Origin: Paraphaeosphaeria minitans
Lineage: Eukaryota; Ascomycota; Dothideomycetes; Pleosporales; Didymosphaeriaceae
Reading direction: 5' to 3'
Length of the DNA stretch: 64,000 nucleotides
Assembly (NCBI GenBank): GCA_015832175.1
Contig: WJXW01000009.1
Coordinates: 930,001 to 994,000, forward strand
A program made the position numbers and the translations under genes. A model generated the notes under the pieces. The model did no database searches and was not told the origin of the DNA. It saw only the letters and a program-made list of their open reading frames with translations. This document shows positions 1 through 11,989 of the stretch, piece after piece. Each line of letters opens with the position of its first letter. Within the stretch, counting starts at the first letter, position 1.

Positions 1-3000
1 TTGCTTAAAAATGTAAAATAGTCTAACCTTAATATAATCCAGTTTCTTGTGTTTTTTCTTCTAAGTTTAATAGTTCTTTGTAAGTAGATATACTTTATCC
101 CCCTTCTTTAGCTAAGGTGCTATTTTTTGTTTTTAATTTTAGTATAAAATTAATTGCTGCTAAGCTTTTTTGAGATTTTCTTAAAATTATTAGTGTATGT
201 TCTTTATATTTTCTGCTATATCTATGGCTTCTTTTACTTTAATTGTCGTAGGAAATCGTTAATTAAAGAGATGTAGGTGTCTTCTATAGTTTACATAGAA
301 CAGTGTATGTCCTAATACTACTAATACTTTGTTATTATAGGCTAACTATACCATAGGTAGTAATAACCCTAGTTATTCTTCTAACTGTTATAGTAGATGC
401 GTAGGTACATTTCTATAGTTTGGTTTATACGTTCTGTCTATCTATCTGTTTATAGATAGTAAGCTATTAATAGCTTTTATTTTGTTCTAAGTAGTGCTAT
501 AAGTGTTGTCTAATAATTTAACGTAAAGAGCTTGTCTCTATCGCTAATAATTATTTTTAGGATTCTGTAGTGTCTAACTAGTTAGTCTAAGATAAAAAAA
601 GCGAGTTCCTTTGCCGTTATTCTTTTAAGGCATAGAATAAGCTCAATATACTTAGTTAGTTAGTAGACTACTACTAGTATACTATTGTATTTAATTCCTA
701 TTGTTAGATCCTTAGAGTTTAGAATTCCTATAACAAAATCTATAGCAATGTCTTCCTATAGTGCTGTTAGTATTTTAATTGCTTACATCTCTCTATATTT
801 AAAATATATGCTATATTTATTTCTCTAGCATTCTACATATTTGTAGATGTAAGTTATTATAGCTTCCTTAATTCTTTTAAAGGTGTAATTCCTTTAGATA
901 AGTTCTATTATTTTTGTAATGCCTAGGTGTCTGTATATAGGGTCATTATAGTATTATCAAATAATCTTAGTCTATAGATGTTCTAGAACTTCTTAGTTAA
1001 CTACTAAAAGTTAATTTAGTTCTACTATTAGCTCTAGAGATCTATCTTTAGCTTTGCAAAGGATTGCGGAGAAGGTTTTTGCCTTTTCTTTTACTAGATT
1101 ACTTTGTTAGCTAAGAGCGTCTGCTCTGCTATTTTCTTTCCTAGCTATATAGATAATTTTAAACTTATACTGCCTAGTAGTTTACAACTATCTTTGTTAT
1201 TATAGCGTAAGTTCTTTTGTTGTTGTAAACCTTAGAAGGTTCTTATAATCTATATAGATTTCTAGCGTTAAGTAACTAAGTGCGTAAATCCTCTAGTGCT
1301 TTAAAGCTTTAATAATAGCGTAGAGTTCTTTATTATATACGTTATCAGCATTATTAAATTTATATAAGTAGTAGGTAATTAGGTACTATTTACTATTATA
1401 TTCTTATTTAGCGTAGGCGCCTAGCGTAAGATCGCTAGCGTCTATTTTAAAGCGTAGTGGTTTATCACTTCTAAAATAAATAAGGATAGGTTCTATAATA
1501 CATACTATCTTAAGAAGTTAAAATAACATTCCGCACTTATTTATCTATTTAAAGGGTACGTCCTTCTTTATAAGATTTATTAAAGGTATTGTAACCTTTA
1601 CGTAATCTTGAATAAATTGTTAATTAAATCTATAGAATTCTAAAAATTCTTAGATGTTCTTAGCTGTCTTTAGTATTAGCTAGTTCTTAATGCATTTAAC
1701 TTTACTTAGTGCTATCTCAATTCCTTTTATAGTAATAATGTGTCCTAGGAATTTAAGTTATTTAACGTTAAACTTACATTTCTTAAGTTTAATATAAAGG
1801 TATACTTTATCTAGTGTTTTTAGTACTATCTATACGTGCTTAGTGTAGTCCAATTCGTTTTTAGAAAAGACAAGGATATTATCTATATACGCAATAACAA
1901 ATATGTCTAGATATTTCTAAAGTATGTTGTTAACAAGTGCTATAAAAGCTGCTAGTACATTTATAAGTCTAAATAGCATAACCTTATACTTAAATAGTCC
2001 GTAGCGTAATTAAAACGCTATTTTCTATTCTTCACCTTTCTTAATTTGTATAAGGTGGTAACTGTCTCTTAAATCTATTATTATAAATATCTTAGCTTAA
2101 GATAGTTAATCTTGTAGCTCTGTAATATTTAGTAGTGGATATTAGTTCTTTATTATTATATTATTAAGTTGTTAGTAGTTAACGTATAGTCTGTCTAATC
2201 TATCTTTTTTCTTAACAAATATAAAAGGGCTTACTACTAGTAACTTTAATAGTTATATATATCCTTTCTTAAGGTTTATCTTAATAAAATTACGTTTTTT
2301 AAGGAGTTCTTCTTCTATCTTACTATATAGTAGTCTAAAGGGTGGCGTCTTCTCTTCTTCTAGGTCTATTATAAGATCCTAGGGTTAATGTTTTAGTAGG
2401 TTTGCTTTTCCTTCCTTTTCTATAAATATATATATCTATTTCCTATACTCTCTTAGTAAGGTGAGGAGTATACTACTGTTCTTCTTTTTACACTTTTTAA
2501 CCTAGTAGTTCCTGCTAGCGTCTACTAAGGTGTGCTTCTGTTTTTTAACTATCTATCGCGGTATTATGTTATTAATAACTCCCTTATCTACTATTAGTTT
2601 TAGTTAATACATAGGCTTTGCTTATAATACATAATTACAGCGTTTAAACGATATTTTCTTCGTACCCTAGTTAATCTACAGGTTGTGTATTGTTAACTAA
2701 GATAATCCTAAGACTAACTTATACTTAGATCCTAGTAAAATATCTAAGGTAAGTTCCTCTCTATATCCTTAGACTGTTATTGTGGTAGTAACCTCTTAGT
2801 ATATTTAAGGTGTCTTAGGCATTAGGGATCTATTTATAACATAGATAATATAAGGTACTTTTTTCTCTAATATTATAAGTCCTGCTCGTTTTACTGTCTA
2901 ATAAGATATAAAGTTTCTTCCTACTCCTAAGTCTATAAGAGCTTAAGCCTATATTCCTTTAAGCTATACTAGTAGCTTAACTAATACTATGCTTACTATA

Positions 3001-4885
3001 GCATTTAATTTAATAAAGGCGTTTTCTTATCTAAGTTTAGGCCTAAAAAAGACATCTATTTGTGTAGGTTATAGTTAAGTTCTAGTGCCTAGTATACGTT
3101 TCTAAGTATCTGCTTCTATTGTTATTCTTAAGTATATAGCTTATATAGATCGTCTTCTTCTTCTTCCTATAAGGATATTCTTCTGTTTTTCCTCCTATGG
3201 TCTTTACTATTCCTATATACTAGTTAAATTAGTAGCTCTATTATTACTTCTTACGTAGGGTAGTTTGCAAAGCTGTCTAAGTGTTTGGCTATATAGTAGT
3301 ATTTACAGTCTTAGTTTAAACACGTGTACTAGTATAGTTGTATATAGTCTCTATTAATAAGTATATTATAGTATTTATTACCCTTTAGCGTAAAATAAGG
3401 AAAGTATTTTACTTATTATTTATCCTAGAGGTGTTTATCGTAAGCTATAATAGGGCAGTCTATTTACATCTATCTATAGCGCAGTTTCCTTCTAGGTTAT
3501 TTCTTATTCTTTTTTTTCTCTGCCTTATGTTGTGCGTATATTAGTTCTTCGCAATATGTCCATATATAGAATTAGTGTGTAGGATTTTAGTGGTCCAGGT
3601 AGTACTTTAGTGCGTAGTCTAATTCCTTATTTTTATAGGGTCGCATCCCTTTTAGTGCCTAGTAGGGTTCTATATAGTCCTAAACATTTAGTTTATACTT
3701 AGGTAACATAGGGTTATCTTCTTCCTACCTACTTTATAGGTAAGAAGTAGGAGATCTTAGTATCTCTTCTACGTCTTCTACGTTATAGTATACATTAGAG
3801 TTGTCTTCTAGATCTTTATATAATTGTAAGTTAGGTAAATCTAATTACTTACTTTGTTCTAGTGTAACGCGTTAGTAACTAAATAGCGTTATAATAACTT
3901 CTTATTCCTTATTAGGTTTTTAGTCCTTAATAGTTAGTATATTTAACTTAGTTTAATAGACTTTATTCTTTAATCTATAGTTCCTGGCTATATAGCCTAG
4001 TTTACTACATGTAAAGTATTTATAGGTTTTAGTTATTAGTTATTAACTTCTATTAAAGACATGTTTATTAGGCTGCTTAGGGCCTATCCTTCCTCTTTTT
4101 CCTTTGCCTAAGTAGTTAAACTAGACATCTTCTATTAGTTTATATCTCTAGTAGTTCCTTAGCTGTTGCTTTTAGACGATTCTAATAGGGTTCTTATAAA
4201 CTATTTTTGCTAGTTGTCTAAAGCTTATCGCCTTAGGGTTTTAGTAGAGCTTCTATTATAGTAAAAACTACTCTCTATTAATTCTAATAGTTTCTTTGTA
4301 TAGTTCTTTAAGATTAGCAATTTGTACACTACTATATAAGAGTTCTTCGCGTAGTTTCTATTTAAGTCCTTATTTATATATGTCCTAGAGAGACTTATTG
4401 TCCTAGTTAAGCTACACAGCGTATCTGTAAAACTTAGCTATATACTTAGCTACTAATTATTTCTAAGTTATAGTTTAAATCTTTACTTTTGTAATAGAGT
4501 CCTTGTTAGTAATTCTAAAGAGTTATTTAAGGCATTTCTTAAAGTTACTATAATTCTTAATAATATTAACTATATTAGCGTGCTTATTTGCATAATTATT
4601 ATTATTATTATTATAGTCTATTCCTAGGTACTTTTTAAGGTAGGAATAGATCTATAATCCTACATCTCCTCACATATATATCGCTACGAAGATAACTTTC
4701 TTCTTATCTTTAAGGGGTTTGTTTAAGTTAAAGAAGTAGAGGTCTAACTAGAGAATCTAGACGTTAGTTTAAGATTGTTCGCTAAAGTAGAGATTAAGTT
4801 TATATACCTTACTACTATCCTTTATAGGAGTAATCTTAGCGGCACCTAAAGTTGTAAAAAAGGTAGAAGTTTGTAAAGTACTTAT
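1..4885 (-). pseudogene. gag-pol of element A, RIP-inactivated, 3' end outside window
   Basis: Polyprotein of a Ty3/gypsy chromovirus. The start codon appears as ATA (4885-4883), an ATG hit by RIP, 18 bases inside the LTR; the same ATA is at this place in B, C and D. From right to left: capsid-like gag; CCHC zinc knuckle near 3970-4030 with the His codon turned to Tyr; aspartic protease near 2920-2960 (ALID then Leu-Gly, where Ser to Leu follows from TCA to TTA); reverse transcriptase with YIDN in place of YIDD near 1870-1910; RNase H (K-I-D-A-S-D) near 1400-1450; integrase HHCC near 790-940 and DDE core, with HxxTER-type Glu near 430-455. Dozens of in-frame TAA/TAG codons. The pol frame appears to be -1 relative to gag. 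Confidence 0.88.
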
Positions 4886-4902
4886 ATTAAAGGTGTTTAA
4901 GA

Positions 4903-5354
4903 TATTAAATCTAAGAAGGTAGCTAGTCCTAAAGGGTTAAAGTTAGTTCTTAGGCAGGAGTACTTATAGAAGGTAGAAGGTCTTATTAATATAATAGTAT
5001 CTTACAAAGTGTAACAAGTTAATAATTTAGTCTGCTAGAATCTAAATAATAGATTAATAAATAGATTAAATATAAGTATAAAAAGCTTATTCTCGCGTTC
5101 CTATATACTAGTCCCACACGTCCCAGAATCCCATACGTCCTAGAGTCCTATACGTCCTAGAGTCCTATACGTCCTAGAGTCCCGTGTAGGCGAGTCCCAC
5201 GCGTTCTAGAGTTCCTATATAGGCGAGGCCTGTGCAGTCCTTAGGACCCTTAAGACCTATAACCTGTTATCTAACTGCTTAGTTAGCTAACTCCAGTAGA
5301 CTAGTGGTCTAATAAGCTCGTGCCCCGCTGCTTGCGCGCGGCCAGATCCTAACA
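4903..5354 (-). repeat. 5' LTR of element A (452 bp)
   Basis: The ends are TATTAAATC...CCTAACA on the plus strand; TG became TA at one end by RIP. The half at 4903-5112 (R/U5 plus TATA region) matches the LTRs of B, C and D. The half at 5113-5354 (U3) has no counterpart in them; it is C-rich on the plus strand, contains a 17-bp tandem repeat and a GC-rich end near 5320-5345. Confidence 0.92.
5112..5182. repeat. 17-bp tandem repeat in the U3 of LTR A, about 4 units
   Basis: The core acgtcc recurs at 5118, 5135, 5152 and 5169, a strict 17-bp period, with unit tatacgtcctagagtcc; the first unit is the most divergent. It lies just upstream of the conserved TATA-like segment in element orientation, so upstream promoter elements are a reasonable inference. 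Confidence 0.85.
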
Positions 5355-6630
5355 ATTAGAAAGAACGAAAGAATTACTACTTAACTACGCTATATAGATA
5401 TTTAGAATATGTAGTTACAGTAAGAGTATACAAAAGGATTGTTTTAAGTAGAATATCTTCTAACTAGCGAAATGCTAGCAGATAGCCTTATAAAGGCTCT
5501 TACTTATTAGCAGTTTAATAGATTTAAAAGGCTATTAAATCTATAAGATATAAGCACAATAATTATAGAATAAGAGTAGGTAAGTAGAGAATTAATCTAT
5601 TAACTACCTAGAATTATTAATTTAGAGCTAGGAAACAAGAAAAGAAAAAGAAAAGAAAGAAAAGAGCAGGAGGAGCAGGAGGATCTTGGCAGGAGGATTA
5701 GAAGCTTTGTTTAGCAGCTTTTGCAGCCTTTGCTGCGCGTGCTTTGGCCAGGTTATTAGATATCTAAAAGAGTTAGCAAAGCTCTAAACAATAGAAAGAG
5801 CGCAAGGTAATAATTAGAAGAGAACATACTATAAGGCAGTGGGATTTAAAGGCTTAAACTGGTAGGCTTAAATTAGATAGGAAGTTAAAGCGTTAAAAGT
5901 GAAAGATTAAAAAGAGAAGATTAAGCGCTAGTAAAGGGCTTATATACTCTACTACCTATCTAATTATTAAGCGCTAAATACGCTCCTTCTTTACTACTTA
6001 TTTCTTTTACTACTACTCTTTCCTAATTAAAACGCGCCTACCTATTATACTTACTAGCTAGTAAGAGCGGGGAAATTACTTTATAGTTAATAGGAAGTAA
6101 GTAAAAAAAGTAGTAAAATAAAAGTGTTTATACTCTAAGCCTTTGTGCAACGCTTATAAGCTCCTAACCTACTAAAAGAAGAGATTCTGGACACGATTCA
6201 CAATAGGATTTGTAATTTAAAAGATAAATAGCGATTATTTTTACTATTATAACAAATAGGGGGTGATAGAATCGCTGTTCTTAAAATAAGGAGAGTTAGA
6301 AGAACAATCCTTAATATTTTTTTAATCTTTAAACAGCCTTTAGATAGTTTTTTAAAGATCTTTAGAAAGGATTTAGACAATTATAAATTACTTCTTAGAA
6401 TAGGTGATCTGCTTTAAGCGATTACCTAGGGGGTGTATTAAAGTAAAACACTTACTTCTGTGATTCTTTCTAGATCTACTAATTCATATTACAGGATTCT
6501 TACTAAGAGGCTCGTTTCTTTTGTATATAGTCTGCCCTTTCGGCATCCTTTCCTATAATTAGCTATTTGTATTCTTTATAACTCTGCTCCTGAATATCCT
6601 GTGATAGTTTGAGCCCTTTTTACCACAATA
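5355..6630 (+). mobile_element. Copia element Y', 3' end only, inverted relative to Y
   Basis: This is the mirror image of 9841 to about 11940 in element Y and carries one LTR (6436-6630). Element orientation is plus, so what is seen is the region after pol followed by the 3' LTR; the coding part lies left of element A, outside the window. Relative to Y it lacks roughly 0.75-0.8 kb (Y about 10840-11620). On its minus strand near 5690-5760 there is an Ala/Lys-rich stretch. It interrupts X1, whose sequence starts at 6631. RIP is mild: the 5640-5800 stretch keeps many CA and TG. Confidence 0.85.
6436..6630 (+). repeat. 3' LTR of Y' (195 bp)
   Basis: Reads TATTAAAG...CCACAATA, the reverse complement of the Y LTRs at 9841-10035 and 16922-17116. 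The G-rich bases just before it (cctagggggtg) would be the polypurine tract. Confidence 0.9.
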
Positions 6631-6639
6631 TATACTATA

Positions 6640-9600
6640 AGCGCACCTTTAAAGCTAAGAGAGAAATACCTACCTAGAAGTACTTTAAGTAGTATATACT
6701 TAACTTACTTTTAGATCTAGTAAATTATAGCCTAGAAGTAGCTACAGCATATACTTAGGTAATATAGTAAAAAAACTAAACTATTTACTTCTTTATAACC
6801 TACTTTAATGTTCTTAAAAATTAACTTATGCCTTACACTAAATAGTAAAAAGTGTAGTACTTCTTCTATAAGCTTAAACCTAAGCTATAGAGGGCTATTA
6901 CTAACTACTATTAGGTGTTTATAACTACAGAAGACCTTATTGCTTTAGGCTCTACACTTAAGCGAAACCTACGCTACGCACTTATAATATAGGAGTTAAG
7001 CGTACGTTATATATGAAAGAAATCTAAGAATACTACGCTAAACTGCTAAATATCTAAAGGTAATAGTAAGACTTAAAATAAGAAAAGTGTTACTTATTAT
7101 AAGTGCTATAAAACTAGCTACTATACTAATAAATATAGAGGTAGTAATCCTAATTAGATTCCTATATAAGTAAACTATATAGGAAAAGGCTAAGCTTTAC
7201 TTATAACTTAGGTATAGTAAGGCGCCTACTAATTTATATTTTACTAGATATAAAGCGCATGTGTAGCGCAGCTAGGGATATAGGCGTAGATAGGGAACTC
7301 TAAATAATTCTCAACTTATAGGCTAATATAGCCTAATTAGCTAGATTATTACTGTTAAAATAAACTTAAAGCCTATTAAAGGGGCTAAGCTCCCAAAACT
7401 AGAATAGATTAGGGCCTAAAGGTAAAGCACCTACACCGCCTATATACTCTAGGTGCGTATTATAGATAACATAGAGGTAAAGCGTAGTATAAAGACTACT
7501 ATCTATAGTATTAATAAGGAAGGAATCCCCTTCCTACTTAGTAACCCCTTTCTATAAAAAGGTAATATCTACCTTAATTACAGCTTATAAATATAGCGCT
7601 AGGGCTATACTATAGCTTTAATATAGCTTATTACTATAAGGGACTTTAAAAATAATATAGAGTATACTAGCTTAGGATTATTTCTTTTAGGGGTCTTATA
7701 AATAACTAGTATACTCTTAGAGCACCTAGCGCACATTAATAAAGTGTATATAGTGTAGGTACTGCGTATTTCTAATATATTACGCAAATATAGTAATATA
7801 TTTAATAAAAAGGTAGCATCTACCCTACTAAATTTTAAGGAATCTAATTATACTATCCCTATTATAGAGAGAAAGGAAACTCCTTATAGACTGCTCTATA
7901 ATCTCTTAGACCGGGAACTTAAGATACTTTAGAAGTATCTAGAAAATACCTTAAAAAAGAGATAGATTAGGTATAGCACTAGCCTAGCTAGAGTACTAAT
8001 TCTATCTACCTCTAAGAAAGATAGTATACTATAGCTTTATATAGATTATTAGGGCCGTAACGCGATTACTATTAAGAATTATTACTTACTACCCTTAGTT
8101 AGAGAAACACTTAACCGCCTATTAGATATATACTACTATATAACCCTTAATCTTTATAACGCCTACTATAGAATTTAGATCTAAATAAGAGATAAGTAGA
8201 AAACTACATTTAAAACTTGCTATAGCTACTTTAAATACCTAGTAATACTATTTAGGTTAACTAATACCTTTACGAGCTTTTAGGTATATATTAATAAAGC
8301 ACTAGTGCTACACCTAGATTATATATACGTTATCTATCTAGATAATATACTTATTTATACTTATAATAAGGATTTTACGCTTTATTAGCACGCTGTTTAC
8401 GCTGTGCTTAAATTACTATATAAAACTAAACTTTTTATTAATTTAACTAAGTATATATTTACCTTAGGCGAAGTCTACTTCCTTAGTTTTGTTATAACTA
8501 TGTAACAAATCTACACTAATCCTACATACATAGTAACTATTGTAGAATAGCTATAGCTAACTAGCATCTATGAGCTCTAGTTATTTCTAGACGTTATAAA
8601 CTTTTATAGGTGATTTATTAAGATATATATGTAAGAGACTACTTCTCTCTTAAACCTACTTAAGAAGAACTAAGTGTTCTTATAGTTAGTAAAGGCTAAT
8701 AATACTTTTAAAATACTTAAAACGCGCTTTTTAAGTGCACCTATTCTGCGCTATTTTAACCCTACGCTACTAATCTAATTAGAGACTAACATATCTACTT
8801 TTATAATATATAGTATCTTTTTATAGCTATTTAAGGACTAGAAGTAGTACCTAGTTACTTCTATATTAAAGAAACTTTAAGCTGTAGAGCTAAATTATAA
8901 GGTATATAACCTTAAACTCCTCGCTATTATCTACTACTTTAAGTAATAGAGATATTATCTAGATAATATATAGTACACAATTTAAGTGCTAAGTAACTAT
9001 AATAACCTATGCGGTATACGCGTTATACAGAAACTAAACCTATAATAAGTATAATAGGTAATATAACTAGTAGCTTTTAATTTTAAAGTCGAACACTTCC
9101 TAGAGAAAATAAACCTAGTAGATAGACTATTAAAGAGGGCAGATTACGCATAAGAGAACCTATTACTAACCTGTTTATTACCTACTCTATAGAACAAAAT
9201 AGTATAGAGGACTAAGTATAGTAGAGTAAGTAGATCTATAAATAAGCTAAGCTTATTAGGCGTATATAAAATATATATTACTAATATTTACAGAGCTATA
9301 AGGGTCCCTACTACTAGTGCTATAGTGTGTACGCTATACGTACTACGCTTACTAGCTAAAGTATTAGTTAGTAGTAAACCTATAATAAAAGAGTCTAACC
9401 TTATAACTAAAGTTTAGTAGTTTTAGTAAAGGGATGCCTTTACTATTAAGCGTATTGCTAGCTTAAGGCGTAAGAGAAGTACTTAAAGTAGTAGTAAGGC
9501 GTAAGTATAGCGCCTTAATAAAATAGAAGTCCTAAAGTATAATAATAGATTATACATCCTAGATAAACTAGCAATTAGGTAAGAGATTTTATTCTAGCAC

Positions 9601-9840
9601 TATAATATATATATAGTAGGCTACTTTAGTGTATATAGAACGCTTAAGGCTATTAAGAGGACCTACTATTAGCCTCCTATAAGTTAAGATATTTAGAAGT
9701 ACGTAAGAACTTATACTATTTACTAAAGGAGTAAAGCTCTAAGGCATAGTAAGTATAGCTAGCTATTACCTCTTCTAACGCTAAAGGATATCTTTAAGGA
9801 AGTCTTACTAGACTTTATAACTAGATTCCTACTAGTAAAG
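6640..9840 (+). pseudogene. X1 gag-pol, first part (gag to integrase N-terminus)
   Basis: RIP-destroyed gypsy polyprotein. A CCHC-like knuckle lies near 7090-7140 (Y-K-C-Y-K-T then Tyr in the His place). The gag-protease stretch 7150-7800 is too damaged for its frame to be fixed. Reverse transcriptase follows from about 7860, with a finger motif LYVDYQG-like near 8035-8055 and the catalytic box YLDN (from YLDD) near 8325-8350. RNase H: Asp to Asn in LET(N)IS near 8775-8800. Integrase HHCC runs from about 9577 (H-Y-N...) to 9735. The first catalytic Asp of the integrase core is near 9812, after which Y is inserted. CA and TG are nearly absent, the strongest depletion in the window. Confidence 0.82.
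9836..9840. repeat. Target duplication of Y (taaag), left copy
   Basis: The second copy is at 17117-17121. The uninterrupted homologue in X2 reads agtaaaggcttaag near 43660. Confidence 0.85.
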
Positions 9841-10035
9841 TGTTGTGGTAAAAAGGGCTCGAACTATTACAGGATATTCAGGAGCAGAGTTATAAAGAAT
9901 ACAAATAGCTGATCGTAGGAAAAGATGCCAAAAAGGCAGACTATATATAACAGAAACAAGCCTCTTAGCAAGAATTCTGTGATATAAATTAGTAGATCTA
10001 GAAAGAATTACAGAAGTAAGTGTTTTACTTTAATA
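9841..10035 (-). repeat. 3' LTR of Y (195 bp)
   Basis: Plus-strand ends are TGTTGTGG...TTTAATA. It matches 16922-17116 over its whole length and the reverse complement of 6436-6630. The adjacent inner sequence caccccctagg is the complement of the purine tract. Confidence 0.92.
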
Positions 10036-11980
10036 CACCCCCTAGGTAATAGCTTAAAGCAGATCACCTATTTTAAGAAGTAATTTTTAATTGTCTAAAT
10101 CCTTCCTAAAGATCTTTAAAAAACTATCTAAAGGCTGTTTAAAAATTAAAAAACTATTAAGAATTATTCTTCTAAATTTCCTTATCTTAAGAATAGTAAT
10201 TCTATTACCCTCTATTTATTATAATAGCAAAATAATCGCTATTTATCTTTTAAATTACAAATCCTATTATGAATCGTGTCTAGAATCTCTTCTTCTAGTA
10301 GGTTAGGAGCTTATAAGCGTTGCATAAAGGCTTAGAGTATAAACACTTTTATTCTACTACTTTTTTTACTTACTTCCTATTAACTATAAAGTAATTTCCC
10401 CGCTCTTACTAGCTAGAAAGTACAATAGGTAGGCGCGTTTTAATTAGGAAAGAGTAGTAGTAAAAGAAATAAGTAGTAAAGAAGGAGCGCATTTAGCGCT
10501 TAATAATTAGATAGGTAGTAGAGTATATAAGCCCTTTACTAGCGCTTAATCTTCTCTTTTTAATCCTTCACTTTTAACGCTTTAACTTCCTATCTAATTT
10601 AAGCCTACTAGTTTAAGCTTTTAAATCCTACTACTTTATAGTAAGTTCTTTTCTTTTAATTATTACCTTGCGCTCTTTCTATTATTTAGAGCTTTACTAA
10701 CTCTTTTAGATATTAAATAATCTAGCTAAAGCATACGCAGTAAAGGCTATAAAAGCTACTAAATAAAGCTCCTAATTCTTCTACTAAAATTCTCCTGCTC
10801 CTTCTACTTTATTAGCTTCTCCTACCCTAGCTCTAGGCCTCTAGTAATTGCTTAGTGCTTTTAAATAAGTAAACTACTTAGGCTGCTTAAAGGGAGCTTT
10901 AGTAAGAAAGAGTAATAGACACTACTATAATAACACTTTAAGCTTAAATAGGCGCTACTATACCTACTTTACCTACTTTTACACTACTATATATAGAATT
11001 ATTCTATTACTTTAGCTAATTTTGCTAATTATTTCTATAGCTAGCTGCATATTTAGACTCTAGCTATAGATTTTATCTACTATTAACTATTAGAGGGTGC
11101 TAATATAAGCTTTTATTTTAAAATTCTTTCTAGATTTAGCTAGTACTTTTTACAGGAGAGACTAATTACTAAACTATATAAAAGGGTTAAAGTAGCCTTA
11201 TAAGCTCCTCCTCTTACTAGTAGTTAGAAGGAGTAAGCTTAGTATATAGCTACTATTTTACTCCCTCCCTTACAGCTAGTCCTTAGTAGAGAATAAAGTA
11301 ATTACCCTCTTGCTTTACCTATTAAGGAGCAGCGTAGTCGCAGCTAATACACTAATTAAAATAGCTAGATAACTAGCCTATTAGCTCTAAAGTAGGGTAG
11401 AGGCTAGGTAAGTGCTTCTCCTCCTACTAATTAAAAGAGGGGAGGCTAGGGTAAGGAATTACCTACTACAGAGAGGAGGAGAAGAGGAGAATAGGGAGAA
11501 TCTCCTACTACTAATCGCAGGGGAGATTCTCGCACCCCTACAATTAAGTAAAGGAGGAAAAAGGTCTATAAGCTTATAGATAAGCTCTTTAATCTCCTCT
11601 TCTTCTAATTCCTATTCTTCCTCTAATCTTTTCTTTCTTTTTTTTTCTTTTCTTATTTCTTAGCTCTAAATTAATAATTCTAGGTAGTTAACAGATTAAT
11701 TCTCTACTTACCTACTCTTATTCTGTAATTATTATGCTTATATTTTATAGATTTAATAGCCTTTTAAATCTATTAAACTACTAATAAGTAAGAGCCTTTA
11801 TAAGGCTATCTACTAGCATTTTACTAGTTAGAAGATATTCTACTTAAAATAATCTTTTTATATACTCTTACTATAACTATATATTCTAAATATTTATATA
11901 GCGCAGTTAAGTAGTAATTCTTTTGTTCTTTCTAATTACTAAATAAATAGTTTAAAGATTGTTATAATAGACCTTCTATA
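10036..11980. other. Y region between pol and 3' LTR, possible antisense frame
   Basis: About 1.9 kb with no recognised domain. A 60-70 codon frame at 10091-10306 (plus) is also present inverted in Y' (6198-6380), but begins at TTG and looks like chance. Between about 10640 and 11620 a plus-strand frame can be followed if TAA/TAG are read through: Ala/Lys-rich near 10720-10760 and Arg/Gly-rich near 11420-11560. Roughly 10840-11620 is missing from Y'. Calling a gene here would be speculative. Confidence 0.35.
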
Positions 11981-11989
11981 AAGGTCCTA

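Larger units (their letters stand above)
1..5354 (-). mobile_element. Chromovirus A (Ty3/gypsy), partial, 5' LTR plus gag-pol
   Basis: LTR retrotransposon of the A-D family, transcribed right to left. Its 5' LTR is at 4903-5354 and its internal region runs to position 1, where it leaves the window inside the integrase C-terminal part, before the chromodomain. The whole stretch aligns by eye with B (21163-27785, same strand) and, inverted, with C and D. It sits inside the copia copy Y': the bases after the LTR (attag, 5355-5359) start Y' sequence, and the matching left target duplication would lie outside the window. RIP is moderate; CA and TG are commoner here than in family X. Confidence 0.9.

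Noticed and set aside
5300..5350. GC-rich stretch as a CpG island or host promoter
   Set aside because: It is the outer end of the U3 of LTR A.
6198..6380. 60-codon minus-strand frame, with an inverted counterpart at 10091-10306
   Set aside because: It is repeated because Y and Y' are copies. It opens with TTG, is low-complexity Lys/Leu/Ile and lies in a region with RIP; no motif.
7605..7787. 60-codon minus-strand frame
   Set aside because: Shadow opposite the pol approach of X1; composition-driven.
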